This document shows positions 1-8,424 of a stretch of DNA of 34,310 bases, piece after piece (within the stretch, counting starts at the first letter, position 1; every line of letters begins with the position of its first letter). This stretch comes from Candidatus Paraburkholderia calva. Its GTDB lineage: Bacteria; Pseudomonadota; Gammaproteobacteria; Burkholderiales; Burkholderiaceae. A program made the position numbers and the translations under genes. Where the stretch lies: contig LFLF01000029.1 in NCBI GenBank assembly GCA_001184395.1, positions 1 to 34,310 on the forward strand, written 5' to 3'. The notes under the pieces are model-generated. The model ran no database searches and had not been told where the DNA came from. It worked only from the letters and a program-made list of their open reading frames with translations.

Positions 1-134
1 ATTACCGCACACAGTTCGGTCCACGGAACGATCGTGTTCATCGTGTCAAGCAACTCGTCGCGTCGCGTGCGCTTGCGGCAAGTCTCAAACCCCGCACCTT
101 GATCCGCGGCCATCGCCAGCGTCTGCTGCTTCAT
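1..134 (-). CDS. IS5-family transposase, N-terminal 44 residues (partial)
   Basis: The reading frame starts with ATG at 134 and runs off the left edge after 44 residues without a stop. It begins MKQQTLAMAADQGAGFE and continues with TRRDELLDTMNTIVPW, the characteristic start of IS5-family DDE transposases (DUF772 N-terminal region before the catalytic domain). The catalytic residues lie outside the window, so activity cannot be judged. A purine-rich stretch (AAGGAGAAAGG on the minus strand) lies just upstream and can serve as ribosome binding site. The visible part carries no frameshift, so this element may be recent compared with the decayed genes around it. Confidence 0.75.
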   Translation of the reverse strand, partial: MKQQTLAMAADQGAGFETCRKRTRRDELLDTMNTIVPWTELCAV

Positions 135-210
135 CGTCGTTTGCCTTTCTCCTTGCACGTGCGCTCTATAACACCTGACAAGCACTAATGGTGGACTTAA
201 TCAGCGTTGC
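1..210 (-). mobile_element. IS5-family insertion sequence, 5' end (cut by window edge)
   Basis: The left edge of the window lies inside an insertion sequence whose transposase runs leftwards out of the window. The presumed element end is near 201-210; read inward on the minus strand it contains GCAACGCTGATTAAG. The same ten-base core GCAACGCTGA starts another candidate element at the right edge (about 34137), in the opposite orientation. The element sits inside an asparaginase-like gene, whose start survives at 211-342. The family is assigned from the transposase N-terminus. The exact end and the target duplication (perhaps TTA/TAA) cannot be fixed with only one end visible. Confidence 0.6.
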
Positions 211-342
211 ACTAAGATGCCCGCCGTGTAACCCGTCGTGTTCGATGTAACCCGTCGTGTTCGATGCATCGCCCGACTGACCAGCGATGGTGCCGCCCGT
301 TGCCAGCACCGCGATGCGAGGGAGAGAGGTAGGTGTGTTCAT
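211..342 (-). pseudogene. type II L-asparaginase, N-terminal remnant
   Basis: From ATG at 342 the minus strand reads MNTPTSLPRIAVLATGGTIA, then GQSGDASNTTGY. The LATGGTIAG stretch is the catalytic-threonine motif at the start of bacterial asparaginases (substrate asparagine, products aspartate and ammonia). A perfect 19-bp tandem duplication (227-264) then shifts the frame. Without it the sequence would continue NTTGYTAGIL as in the family. The gene stops at about 211, where the IS5-like element begins. Only about 40 of some 330 codons remain, so it is dead. It lies directly downstream of cysB on the same strand. The family call rests on the short N-terminal motif. Confidence 0.6.
227..264. 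repeat. 19-bp perfect tandem duplication in asparaginase remnant
   Basis: Two head-to-tail copies of TGTAACCCGTCGTGTTCGA (227-245 and 246-264). The length is not a multiple of three, so the duplication breaks the asparaginase frame. It is one of a series of similar duplications in this window. Confidence 0.95.
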
Positions 343-372
343 GCCGGCGATTGTAAATCAGCCGGCATGCTT

Positions 373-1299
373 TCAAGCGGCTTCGCGCAGGTGCGAGGCG
401 ATCTGCGCTTCGCTCAGTTGCGGCGCGAACATCTCGATCATGCGATACGCGTACGCGCGCAGAATCGCGCCCTTGCGCAGGCCGACGCGTGTCGTGCTTG
501 CTTCGAACAGATGCTGCGTGTCGAGCGCGACGAGTTCGGTATCGCGCTTGGCGTCGTACGCCATCGCCGCGACGATGCCGATGCCCATGCCGAGTTCCAC
601 GTAAGTCTTGATCACGTCGGCATCGATCGCGGTCAGCACGATATCGGGCATGGCGCCCGCGCTCGCGAAGGCCTGATCGACGTGCGAGCGGCCGGTGAAA
701 TCGTTCTCGTACGTGACGATCGGATATTCGGCGATCTGCTCGAGCGTGATGTTCTCGCGCCCGACGAGCGGATGATCCTTCGGCACCACCACCGTGTGAT
801 GCCACGAATAGCACGGGAAAGTGACGATGTCCGGATAGCGGTCGAGCGCTTCGGTCGAGATGCCGATATCAGCCTCGCCGTTGACGATCATCTGTGCGAT
901 CTGCTGCGGACTGCCCTGACGCAGCGCGAGATGCACCTTAGGGAAGACTTCGATGAACTGGCGAATCACCTTGGGCAGCGCATAACGCGCCTGCGTGTGC
1001 GTGGTCGCCACAACCAGATGGCCGTTGTCCTGATCCGCGAACTGGCGCGCGACGCGCCGCAGATTCTCGGCGTCGAGCAACATGCGCTCGATCAGCTGAT
1101 GCACTTCCTTGCCCGGCTCGGTGAAACCCATGAGACGCTTGCCACGCCGGATGAAGATATCGACGCCGAGTTCGTCCTCGAGATCCTTGATCTGCTTCGA
1201 CACGCCCGATTGCGACGTGTAAAGCACGTTGGCGACCTCGGTCAGGTTCATGTTCTGACGCACCGCCTCGCGCACGAAGCGCAATTGCTGGAAGTTCAT
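373..1299 (-). CDS. cysB: LysR-type transcriptional regulator CysB
   Basis: A 308-residue LysR-family protein. Residues 1-60 form the winged helix-turn-helix, with the recognition segment TSQSGVSKQIKDLEDELG. The rest is the periplasmic-binding-like effector domain typical of CysB/Cbl (HTQARYALPKVIRQF, ADIGISTEAL, TAIDADVIKTYVELG). CysB activates sulfate-uptake and cysteine genes and responds to O-acetylserine or N-acetylserine. It is the last gene of the sbp-cysT-cysW-cysA-cysB block, 38 bp after cysA, which is the usual place of cysB/ssuR-type regulators in Burkholderia. Length and frame are normal. CysB and a sulfonate paralogue (SsuR) cannot be separated with certainty by eye, but the context favours CysB. 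Confidence 0.92.
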   Translation of the reverse strand: MNFQQLRFVREAVRQNMNLTEVANVLYTSQSGVSKQIKDLEDELGVDIFIRRGKRLMGFTEPGKEVHQLIERMLLDAENLRRVARQFADQDNGHLVVATTHTQARYALPKVIRQFIEVFPKVHLALRQGSPQQIAQMIVNGEADIGISTEALDRYPDIVTFPCYSWHHTVVVPKDHPLVGRENITLEQIAEYPIVTYENDFTGRSHVDQAFASAGAMPDIVLTAIDADVIKTYVELGMGIGIVAAMAYDAKRDTELVALDTQHLFEASTTRVGLRKGAILRAYAYRMIEMFAPQLSEAQIASHLREAA

Positions 1300-1337
1300 G
1301 TTTGCCTCTCTCTTGATGCTCTTTTTCTAGTTCAAAC

Positions 1338-2396
1338 TCATTGCGCCGGGAAGACACGCAGCACGCGCGGCACGGCGGTCACGCCATCGCCGATGTCGAG
1401 CTTCAGCGCGCGCCATGCGTCCTGGTCCAGTTCCGCTTCGAGCACGCCGCCCGCGCTGCCCGCGAGTTCGACCCGCACCGAGCCGCCCAGCGTCACCACG
1501 CGCCGCACATCCACGACGATGCCGTCGCGATGCGCGCCGTCCGCCGGATACAGCGCGAGATCGTGCGGACGCACATAAGCCAGCGCCTGGCCCGCGAATG
1601 TTGCGGGCGCGGCGATCGCGCGCGTCGCGCCGTCGGCGACGAAGCCGTTGGCATCGACCTGCCCTTGCAGGCGGTTCACTGCGCCGAGGAACTCGTAGAC
1701 GAAAGACGTCTGCGGATGATCGTACACGTCTTGCGGGCTGCCGACCTGCTCCACATGCCCGCGATTCATCACGACGATGCGATCCGCCACTTCCAGCGCT
1801 TCTTCCTGGTCGTGCGTGACGAACAGCGTCGAGATATGCAGATCGTCGTGCAGGCGGCGCAGCCAGCTACGCAACTCCTTGCGCACCTTCGCGTCGAGCG
1901 CGCCGAAGGGCTCGTCGAGCAGCAGCACTTTCGGTTCGACCGCAAGCGCGCGCGCAAGCGCGATGCGCTGGCGCTGCCCGCCGGACAGTTCCGACGGAAA
2001 GCGCTGCGCGAGCCAGTCCAATTGCACGAGCTTCAGCAGTTCATGCACTTTCTCGCGAATCTTCGCCTCTGACGGACGCTCGCGGCGCGGCTTCACGCGT
2101 AGGCCGAACGCGACGTTTTCGAACACCGTCATGTGCCGGAACAATGCGTAATGCTGGAACACGAAGCCTACCTGCCGCTTGCGCGCGTCGACTTGTACGA
2201 CGTCTTCGCCGTGCAACACGACCTGGCCCGCATCGGCAAATTCGAGGCCCGCGATCACGCGCAACAAGGTGGTCTTGCTGCAGCCCGACGGCCCCAGCAG
2301 CGCAACCAGTTCACCCGCCGGAAAGTCGAGCGTGACGTTGTCGAGCGCGGTAAAGTCGCCAAAGCGCTTGTGCAGATTGCGTACGTTGATGCTCAT
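1338..2396 (-). CDS. cysA: sulfate/thiosulfate ABC transporter ATP-binding protein CysA
   Basis: A 352-residue ATPase that powers sulfate and thiosulfate import through CysT/CysW at the inner membrane. Seen in order: Walker A at residues 35-43 (GPSGCSKTT), Q-loop ([10 protein letters not shown]), signature [15 protein letters not shown], Walker [14 protein letters not shown]-loop [12 protein letters not shown], and a C-terminal TOBE-like regulatory domain. Odd point: the usual Walker A is GPSGCGKTT. Here Gly40, next to the catalytic Lys41, is Ser, explained by one GGC to AGC transition. Everything else looks intact and the length is normal. It starts 16 bases after the cysW stop and is followed by cysB. 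Whether it still hydrolyses ATP efficiently is doubtful. Confidence 0.93.
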   Translation of the reverse strand: MSINVRNLHKRFGDFTALDNVTLDFPAGELVALLGPSGCSKTTLLRVIAGLEFADAGQVVLHGEDVVQVDARKRQVGFVFQHYALFRHMTVFENVAFGLRVKPRRERPSEAKIREKVHELLKLVQLDWLAQRFPSELSGGQRQRIALARALAVEPKVLLLDEPFGALDAKVRKELRSWLRRLHDDLHISTLFVTHDQEEALEVADRIVVMNRGHVEQVGSPQDVYDHPQTSFVYEFLGAVNRLQGQVDANGFVADGATRAIAAPATFAGQALAYVRPHDLALYPADGAHRDGIVVDVRRVVTLGGSVRVELAGSAGGVLEAELDQDAWRALKLDIGDGVTAVPRVLRVFPAQ

Positions 2397-2412
2397 GATG
2401 TGCGTACCTCAC

Positions 2413-3309
2413 TCAGTTATGTGCGATGGCGTTCGTTTCGCGGGCGGCCTGCGACATGCGCCGCTCCGCGATCAGCTTGAGCCCAAGCGTGACAAGCGCG
2501 AGCAACGCGAGCAGCGATGCCACGGCGAACGCCGCCGAGAAGTTGTATTCGTTGTAGAGAATTTCGACGTGCAGCGACATGGTGTCGGTCTGCCCGCGAA
2601 TATGGCCCGACACCACCGATACCGCGCCGAACTCGCCCATCGCGCGCGCGTTGCAGAGAATCACGCCGTACAGCAGGCTCCAGCGCACGTTGGGCAAGGT
2701 CACGCGGCGGAAGATCTGCCATCCCGATGCGCCGAGCACATGCGCCGCCTCTTCCTCTTCGTTGCCCTGCGCTTGCATCAGCGGAATCAGTTCGCGCGCG
2801 ACGAACGGGAACGTGACGAAGATCGTCGCCAGCACGATGCCCGGCACCGCGAAAATGATCTGCATGTCGTGCGCGGCGAGCCAGGGGCCGAACCAGCCCT
2901 GAGCGCCGAACATGAGCACGTAGACGAGGCCGGAGATAACCGGCGACACGGAGAACGGCAGATCGATCAGCGTGGTCAGCAGCGCCTTGCCGCAAAACTC
3001 GAACTTGGCAATCGCCCATGACGCCGCCAGTCCGAACGCGACGTTCAGCGGCACGGCGATCGCGGCCGTGATCAGCGTGAGCTTGATGGCGGACCAGGCG
3101 TCCGGGTCCTTCAGCGACTCGAAGTAATAATCGATGCCCTTCGCGAACGCCTGCACGAACACCGCGACCAGCGGCACCACGAGAAACAGCGCGAGGAACG
3201 CGAGCGCGACGCCGGTCAGCAGCCAGCGCACCAGACGTGGCTCGGTGACGGAATTGAGCGTGTTGGCATCGCGACGCGCGGGCGGGTTCAATGGCAGCAC
3301 CTTGCTCAT
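2413..3309 (-). CDS. cysW: sulfate ABC transporter permease CysW
   Basis: A 298-residue inner-membrane permease that forms the sulfate channel with CysT. It starts [14 protein letters not shown] at 3309. This ATG overlaps the TGA stop of cysT (ATGA, four bases), the normal translational coupling of this pair, and decides the start although the frame stays open far upstream. The hydrophobic segments include [21 protein letters not shown] near the N-terminus. The cytoplasmic EAA-type loop, which docks on CysA, reads [38 protein letters not shown] is typical of CysW. No frame damage is visible. Confidence 0.93.
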   Translation of the reverse strand: MSKVLPLNPPARRDANTLNSVTEPRLVRWLLTGVALAFLALFLVVPLVAVFVQAFAKGIDYYFESLKDPDAWSAIKLTLITAAIAVPLNVAFGLAASWAIAKFEFCGKALLTTLIDLPFSVSPVISGLVYVLMFGAQGWFGPWLAAHDMQIIFAVPGIVLATIFVTFPFVARELIPLMQAQGNEEEEAAHVLGASGWQIFRRVTLPNVRWSLLYGVILCNARAMGEFGAVSVVSGHIRGQTDTMSLHVEILYNEYNFSAAFAVASLLALLALVTLGLKLIAERRMSQAARETNAIAHN

Positions 3310-4184
3310 GCGAGTTCTCCTCCGATGTGCACCGCGGGCGCGGCGCCGGTCTTGCTGGTGCGGCGTTGCAGGAACCACTGCAGCGTATTGATGAGCAGCA
3401 GCATCAGGAGCGACACGCACAGCATCACGACCGCCAGCGCCGTCGCGCCTGCGTAGTCGTACTGTTCGAGCTTGGTGATGGTCAGGAGCGAGGTGATCTC
3501 CGACTTCATCGGCACATTGCCCGCGATGAAAATGACCGAGCCGTATTCGCCGAGCGCGCGCGCGAACGCGAGCGCAAAGCCTGTCAGCAGCGCCGGAAGC
3601 AAGGACGGCAGCACGACACGCCGGAACGTCAGCCACCGCGACGCGCCGAGACACGCCGCCGCCTCCTCCTGCTCGCGTTCGAAGTTCTCGAGCACCGGCT
3701 GCACGGTGCGCACGACGAAGGGCAAGCCGATGAAGGTCAGCGCAACCAGCACGCCCAGCGGCGTGAACGCAACTTTGAGCCCCAACGGTTCCAGATACTG
3801 TCCGATCCAGCCGTTGCTCGCATAAACCGCCGCGAGCGAAATGCCGGCGACCGAAGTGGGCAGCGCAAACGGCAGATCGACGATGGCATCGACCACGCGC
3901 TTGAACGGAAACGTGTAGCCCACCAGCATCCACGCCACCAGAAAGCCGAACACCGCGTTGATGCACGCGCCGCCGAGTGCCGCGCCGAATGTCAGCCGGT
4001 ACGAGGCCAGCACGCGCGATGAGGTCACCGCGCGCACGAACTCGGGCCAATGCAGCGTCGCCGTCTTGGCGAAGGTCGCGGCCAGCGGAATTAGCACCAC
4101 GAGGCTCAGATAAGCCAGCGTGATGCCGAGCGTCAGACCGAAGCCGGGTAACGCGCTCGGCTTCCTGAAGGTGAAGGTCGTCAT
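3306..4184 (-). CDS. cysT: sulfate ABC transporter permease CysT (CysU)
   Basis: A 292-residue inner-membrane permease, partner of CysW. Features seen: an N-terminal membrane segment ([19 protein letters not shown]), [15 protein letters not shown], the EAA loop [20 protein letters not shown] that contacts CysA, and [16 protein letters not shown], diagnostic for CysT. The end overlaps the start of cysW by four bases. It begins 87 bp after the sbp stop, so sbp, cysT and cysW are probably co-transcribed. Length and motifs are normal. Confidence 0.93.
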   Translation of the reverse strand: MTTFTFRKPSALPGFGLTLGITLAYLSLVVLIPLAATFAKTATLHWPEFVRAVTSSRVLASYRLTFGAALGGACINAVFGFLVAWMLVGYTFPFKRVVDAIVDLPFALPTSVAGISLAAVYASNGWIGQYLEPLGLKVAFTPLGVLVALTFIGLPFVVRTVQPVLENFEREQEEAAACLGASRWLTFRRVVLPSLLPALLTGFALAFARALGEYGSVIFIAGNVPMKSEITSLLTITKLEQYDYAGATALAVVMLCVSLLMLLLINTLQWFLQRRTSKTGAAPAVHIGGELA

Positions 4185-4271
4185 CCTTGAATCATCCTTT
4201 GCGCCGGGGCAGCGCTTACGACATGAGCGACGCGCGGCATCATCGATGCGCCGCGTCGTCGTGAACTGTCT

Positions 4272-5291
4272 TTATTGCGGCTGATAGATCGAATCGAACA
4301 CGCCGCCGTCCGCGAAGTGCGTCTTCTGCGCCTTCGTCCAGCCGCCGAAGGTGTCGTCGACGGTATAGAGCTTGAGCTTCGGGAACTGCTTCGTGAGCGA
4401 CGCGAGCACCTTGTCCGAGCGCGGGCGATAGAAGTTGCGCGCCGCGATCTCCTGACCTTCCTCGCTATACAGGTATTTGAGATATGCCTCGGCCAGCTTG
4501 CGCGTGCCGTGCTTGTCGACGACCTTGTCCACCACCGCGACCGGCTGCTCCGCCAGAATGCTCACCGACGGCACGACGATCTCGAATTTCTCCGGGCCGA
4601 ACTCCTTGAGCGACAGGAAAGCCTCGTTTTCCCATGCGATCAGCACGTCGCCCTGGCCGCGCTGCACGAAGCTGATCGTCGCACCGCGCGCGCCGGAGTC
4701 GAGTACGTCGGCGTTCTTGTAGACCTTGGTGACGAAGTCCTTCGCGGTCTGCTCGTTGCCGCCCGGCTGATGCAGCGCATAGGCCCATGCCGCCAGATAG
4801 TTCCAGCGCGCACCGCCCGAAGTCTTCGGATTCGGCGTGACGATCGACACACCCGGTTTGGTCAGGTCGTTCCACTCCTTGATGTGCTTCGGATTGCCCT
4901 TGCGCACGAGAAACACGATGATGGACGTGTAAGGCGACGCGTTGTCCGGCAGACGCTTTTGCCAGTCCGCACCGACGATGCCCTTCGCCGCGAGGGCGTC
5001 GATGTCATAGGCCAGCGCTAGCGTCACGACGTCGGCCTGCAGGCCGTCGAGCACCGCCCGCGCCTGCCCGCCTGAGCCGCCGTGCGACTGCTTGAACGTG
5101 ACGGTCTCGCCCGTCTCCACCTTCCATTTCTTCGCGAACGCCTGATTGAAATCCTGATACAGCTCGCGCGTCGGGTCATAGGACACGTTCAGAAACGATG
5201 TGTCCGCGTGCGCCGGTGCGATCGCGCCGAAACTCGCCGCCGTCAGCGCCGCCGCGAACGCTCGTCGCAATCCACTCTTGATGCTTTGCAT
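4272..5291 (-). CDS. sbp: periplasmic sulfate-binding protein
   Basis: A 339-residue solute-binding protein that captures sulfate in the periplasm and passes it to CysT/CysW. The N-terminus has basic residues (KSGLRR), a hydrophobic stretch and a likely signal-peptidase site after AHA (about residue 29). The mature part begins [20 protein letters not shown], typical of Sbp/Cys[20 protein letters not shown] and GARGATISF are ligand-binding-loop motifs of the family. It is first in the operon. The AT-rich 200 bp upstream separates it from divergent lexA and should hold its CysB-dependent promoter. Sbp and the thiosulfate-preferring CysP are hard to tell apart by eye. Confidence 0.92.
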   Translation of the reverse strand: MQSIKSGLRRAFAAALTAASFGAIAPAHADTSFLNVSYDPTRELYQDFNQAFAKKWKVETGETVTFKQSHGGSGGQARAVLDGLQADVVTLALAYDIDALAAKGIVGADWQKRLPDNASPYTSIIVFLVRKGNPKHIKEWNDLTKPGVSIVTPNPKTSGGARWNYLAAWAYALHQPGGNEQTAKDFVTKVYKNADVLDSGARGATISFVQRGQGDVLIAWENEAFLSLKEFGPEKFEIVVPSVSILAEQPVAVVDKVVDKHGTRKLAEAYLKYLYSEEGQEIAARNFYRPRSDKVLASLTKQFPKLKLYTVDDTFGGWTKAQKTHFADGGVFDSIYQPQ

Positions 5292-5491
5292 TCCCCGTTC
5301 TCCGTCTTATCGAATTGACGGAATCAGTCTATCGAACGCCCTATATTATTAGAAATAATCGTTTCTCACTTTTTATACGAAAATATGCTAAGAAGCTTAT
5401 TCCGCGCAGGAAGAACGGGATTTGGCCGGCAACGCTCCACCGGGACACCTCCCGTCCCGAACTTAAAGTAAAGCTTGAAAAGCGGCCGATA
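5292..5491 (-). promoter_or_regulatory. AT-rich divergent intergenic region, probable sbp operon promoter
   Basis: The DNA between sbp and the LexA boxes is much more AT-rich than its surroundings. On the minus strand a -10-like TAATATA lies near 5342-5348, and an upstream TTTCGTATAAAAAG near 5376-5390. The -35 is poor, as expected for a promoter needing an activator such as CysB. No CysB site can be fixed by eye. Sequence position and composition support this; the rest is inference. Confidence 0.4.
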
Positions 5492-5507
5492 CTGTATAAA
5501 AATACAG
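5492..5507 (+). promoter_or_regulatory. LexA (SOS) box 1
   Basis: CTGTATAAAAATACAG matches the CTGT-N8-ACAG operator exactly with an AT-only spacer. It lies 54 bp before the lexA GTG. Confidence 0.9.
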
Positions 5508-5511
5508 TAAA

Positions 5512-5527
5512 CTGTCCATCCATACAG
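5512..5527 (+). promoter_or_regulatory. LexA (SOS) box 2
   Basis: CTGTCCATCCATACAG also matches CTGT-N8-ACAG exactly. Its centre is 20 bp from box 1, about two helical turns. This is the double-operator arrangement of autoregulated lexA genes. The spacer is less AT-rich, so it may be the weaker site. Confidence 0.85.
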
Positions 5528-5561
5528 TGCATCTCTCCATGAGAAGCAGAGGCCCGAGCCA

Positions 5562-6239
5562 GTGACTACCAAGAACACCAAACTCACCGCGCGGCAACAG
5601 CAGGTGTTTGAACTCATCCAGCGCGCCATCGACCGCACCGGGTTTCCGCCCACGCGTGCGGAGATCGCCACCGAACTCGGCTTCAGTTCCGCGAACTCCG
5701 CCGAGGAACACCTGCGGGCGCTGGCACGCAAGGGCGTAATCGAACTCGCGGCGGGTTCGTCGCGCGGAATCCGGCTGTTGAACCCACAGGCGGACGACTC
5801 GCTGCGTGACGAGCCGCATCAGTTCACGCTGCCACATCCGAGCATCATGGAGTTGTCGCTGCCGCTCGTCGGGGGCGTCGCGGCAGGCAGCCCGATCCTC
5901 GCGCAGGAGCACATCTCGCAGCATTACGCGTGCGACCCGGCGCTTTTCTCCAGCAGGCCGGACTATCTGCTGAAGGTGCGCGGCCTGTCCATGCGCGACG
6001 CCGGCATTCTCGACGGCGACCTGCTCGCGGTGCAGAAACGCAACGAGGTCAAGGACAGGCAAATCGTCATTGCGCGTCTCGGCGACGACGTCACAGTAAA
6101 GCGCTGGAAGCGTCATCGCGACGGAGTCGAACTGATCGCCGAGAACCAGGATTATGAGAACATTTTCGTGCGCTCCGGCAGCAGGGACTTCGCGCTGGAA
6201 GGCATTGCGGTGGGACTCATTCGCTCAGGCGAATTCTGA
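5562..6239 (+). CDS. lexA: LexA repressor (SOS regulator)
   Basis: A 225-residue repressor of the SOS regulon that cleaves itself when RecA is activated by DNA damage. Residues 1-70 form the winged helix-turn-helix ([32 protein letters not shown]). A linker is followed by the S24 peptidase domain. The Ala108-Gly109 cleavage bond sits in [11 protein letters not shown]. The catalytic serine is Ser143 ([10 protein letters not shown]) and the lysine Lys180 (DDVTVKR). The start is GTG at 5562. An alternative would be a few codons later, since most relatives begin close to KLTARQQQ. Two SOS boxes just upstream indicate autorepression. It appears complete, so the damage response was kept while neighbours decayed. 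Confidence 0.96.
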   Translation: MTTKNTKLTARQQQVFELIQRAIDRTGFPPTRAEIATELGFSSANSAEEHLRALARKGVIELAAGSSRGIRLLNPQADDSLRDEPHQFTLPHPSIMELSLPLVGGVAAGSPILAQEHISQHYACDPALFSSRPDYLLKVRGLSMRDAGILDGDLLAVQKRNEVKDRQIVIARLGDDVTVKRWKRHRDGVELIAENQDYENIFVRSGSRDFALEGIAVGLIRSGEF

Positions 6240-6521
6240 CGTCGCGGGCAGTTGCGGATCGCGGCCAGCGCCGGCGAGGGAGTTGAAAAACGCCGCAACC
6301 GTGAGACATGAAGTATCCCGGTCGCCACGCACTATAAGACTCAGCAACATCGCTTCGGCAACTGCTTCGAAGTTCAACATATAACGAGCACGACGGCTGC
6401 CTTGCGCAGCGAGCCGCGGTGCGTCCTATCGCCTGGAGAGCCATCATGGAACGTTTCGCCCGCCTGCTGCCCTTTCGTCAATTCGCCCGCCTGCGCCATC
6501 TGCGCGCTGATCGCCTGTGGC

Positions 6522-6770
6522 GTGGCACGTAGTGAAGCCACGCCCGATCTCTTCGACGACATGCCCCCGCTGCCGTCGCGCCAGCCGGCTTTCGCGCGCG
6601 TTTCGCTCAATAGCGGCATGCATGCGGAACCGGAGGGGCGAGCGCCGGTGCGGGTTTATCGGGGCAAATCATGCGTCATTCTGGTCGGCAAGATCGATGA
6701 AGTGTCGCGCATGATCGACCGTTGCCTCGATGAGGAACGGGCCGGCATTAGCGGCAGAATTCTTGCCTGA
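6522..6770 (+). CDS. small hypothetical protein downstream of lexA
   Basis: A possible 82-residue product from a GTG at 6522. It includes DLFDDMPPLPSRQPAFARV and ends with a compact fold-like segment (VRVYRGKSCVILVGKIDEV, SRMIDRCLDEERAG). I do not recognise a family. A second start, ATG at 6446 (MERFARLLPFRQF), opens another frame that stops at 6530. The pair may therefore be one gene broken by a frameshift near 6450-6520. Its place just after lexA suggests an SOS-linked gene, but no LexA box is seen directly before it. Function unknown. Confidence 0.35.
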   Translation: MARSEATPDLFDDMPPLPSRQPAFARVSLNSGMHAEPEGRAPVRVYRGKSCVILVGKIDEVSRMIDRCLDEERAGISGRILA

Positions 6771-6925
6771 ATGCCGCGGTAACCAGGTTGCCGACGGCTC
6801 AACGGCGCCACCCGAATGTGCGATTCAGCACGGATGGCTTGGGAAGCGGAAGCGATTTCGGGATATAAACGGCACGCGGACGGTCAATTTGTGACTGTCG
6901 CTATGCCAAGAGGTATCGCTTTCGC

Positions 6926-7548
6926 ATGTCCCGCACTACCCGATCCGTCGTCATCACGCTCGTCGTCGTTCTCGTCGTCGCGGCGCTCGGTTTCGTCTAC
7001 ACGTCGCCTTATATCGTGCTCGATCGCGTAAAACGCGCTGCCGACGCGCGCGATGCACAGACCGTCAACCAGTACGTCGATTTTCCCGCGTTACGCACGA
7101 GCCTCAAGAAACAGGTGGCCGCGTTGCTGACGCGGCGCGTCGATTATCCAGAAGACCGGCAATCCGCTCGCCATCATCGGTGCGATGATCGGCGCGGCAG
7201 TCGTGGGTCCGCTGGTGGATTCGTATGCGACACCGGAAGGCGTCGCGGTGATTTTGAACGGCATTCCGCCGCGTGGCACGCCCGGCGAGCGTCCGCCGCA
7301 GTCGCAAGCCAGCGCGGGCAATGCGGCTCCGCTGCACCCGCACCGCCGGTATTGCCGCCCGTTTCGGATGTCACGGCGCAACAGGCGCCGCCGAAACAGC
7401 CGCCGCACACCACCACGCGCTATTGCAACGTCAACACCTCCTTCGTCGTCACGTATCAGCACGGCACGGGGATGCACGATACTCGGCAACCTTCCGTCGC
7501 AGCGGCCTGATCGGCTGGAAACTGGTCGACGTAGATCTGAACGGCTGA
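6926..7548 (+). pseudogene. DUF2939-type membrane-anchored protein, frameshifted
   Basis: From ATG 6926 the frame reads a signal-anchor (SVVITLVVVLVVAALGFVYT), then SPYIVLDRVKRAADARDA and VNQYVDFPALRTSLKKQ. This matches the DUF2939 pattern of an N-terminal membrane segment plus a domain that begins by counting residues away from a 'YVDFPALR' motif. Near 7145 the frame moves, continuing PLAIIGAMIGAAVVGPLVDS. It moves again near 7345 and ends RRSGLIGWKLVDVDLNG at 7548. At least two or three indels break it. The family function is unknown. It lies next to broken uspA. Confidence 0.65.
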
Positions 7549-7571
7549 GCGCATGTGTAATCGAGTGCTTG

Positions 7572-8077
7572 TCAGGCGCTGGCTTCGGCCTTGACCGGCT
7601 TGGCAGCATAAGCGGCTTCATCTTCCGCGTCGGCCGACTTGCCTGCCTGACATACCGCAACCAGAATGCTGATTTGACGCGATCCAGCAGCGGTGTATTG
7701 CCTGCGCCCATCCACCAGCGCGAGAGGCCGCTGCGGCATCGATGCCCAACGACAACGAGATCCACCTGCAGGCTCTCCGCCAGATTGACGATCTCGTCGG
7801 TCGAATGCCCGAGCGCGAAATGCCCCTTCGCGTACAGGCCGCGCTCGGTCAGCCAGTCGACACCTTCCTGAAGGATGTCGCGCGCGGCGTCTTCGAAACA
7901 GCCGCACGCCATATCGGTTAGCAGCCCGGCGATCTGCGCGATGCTCGAGCGCATGTCGACGACCGCGAGCACGCGTTTCCGCGTTCAGGTCCAACGCTAG
8001 TTGGCTCCCTGACGCAGCGCCTTGCGGCCTTCCCGTGAGCCGTCGTAGCACAGCAGAATCTTTCTATAGCTTGTCAT
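7572..8077 (-). pseudogene. universal stress protein UspA family, frameshifted
   Basis: Read from ATG 8077 on the minus strand: MTSYRKILLCYDGSREGRKA, then a frame change after RQGA (near 8000) to QLALDLNAET. A further change leads to VLAVVDMRSSIAQ, with DILQEGVDWLTERG and VDLVVVGHRCRSGLSRWWMG, and a last change leads to ILVAVCQAGKS and the stop at 7572. These are the start, middle and end of a UspA-type nucleotide-binding protein of about 155-165 residues. VGHRCRSGLSRW corresponds to the G-x2-G-type nucleotide-binding loop. At least three indels separate the parts, so it is not functional. Confidence 0.85.
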
Positions 8078-8424
8078 CTCGACCTCCGTGCCGCCTGGTC
8101 CTCGCGGCTAAACATGCGCTTACGTCGTTCGAACGATTACGACGTCACTTCATCATCCTGTGTCGTTTGGTGCGTGGCAACGATGGAAAACGCTAACTAA
8201 AGTTGACAACGCAACACAATTCCGCAATTTTAAAGCACGAACCGTGCCATATCGCCAAAACCCTTGCGGCATAAGGCTTGCCATTTCCGGCTTGCCACTT
8301 CCGCGCCGAAATTCGTGCCTTCTCCCGCACAGCTTTGACACCACCGCGCCCGGTTGCACGCAAGCGCCGGCTTGGTGCATTGGATTACACTAGTCCGCTG
8401 GATTTCCCGACGCGGAACGAATGC
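8078..8424. other. intergenic region, no gene recognised
   Basis: About 350 bp between the uspA remnant and the ABC ATPase remnant, read away from both. It holds a moderately AT-rich stretch around 8190-8240 that could contain promoters. I see no coding signal, repeat or RNA gene in it. Confidence 0.5.

Noticed and set aside
238-1578. Long plus-strand open frame opposite cysB and cysA
   Set aside because: Arg/His-rich, family-less translation exactly antisense to well-supported genes; a high-GC third-position shadow.
3310-4050. Open minus-strand extension upstream of cysW giving a 545-residue frame
   Set aside because: It is the out-of-frame reading of cysT. The ATGA overlap, family start and membrane segments fix cysW at 3309.
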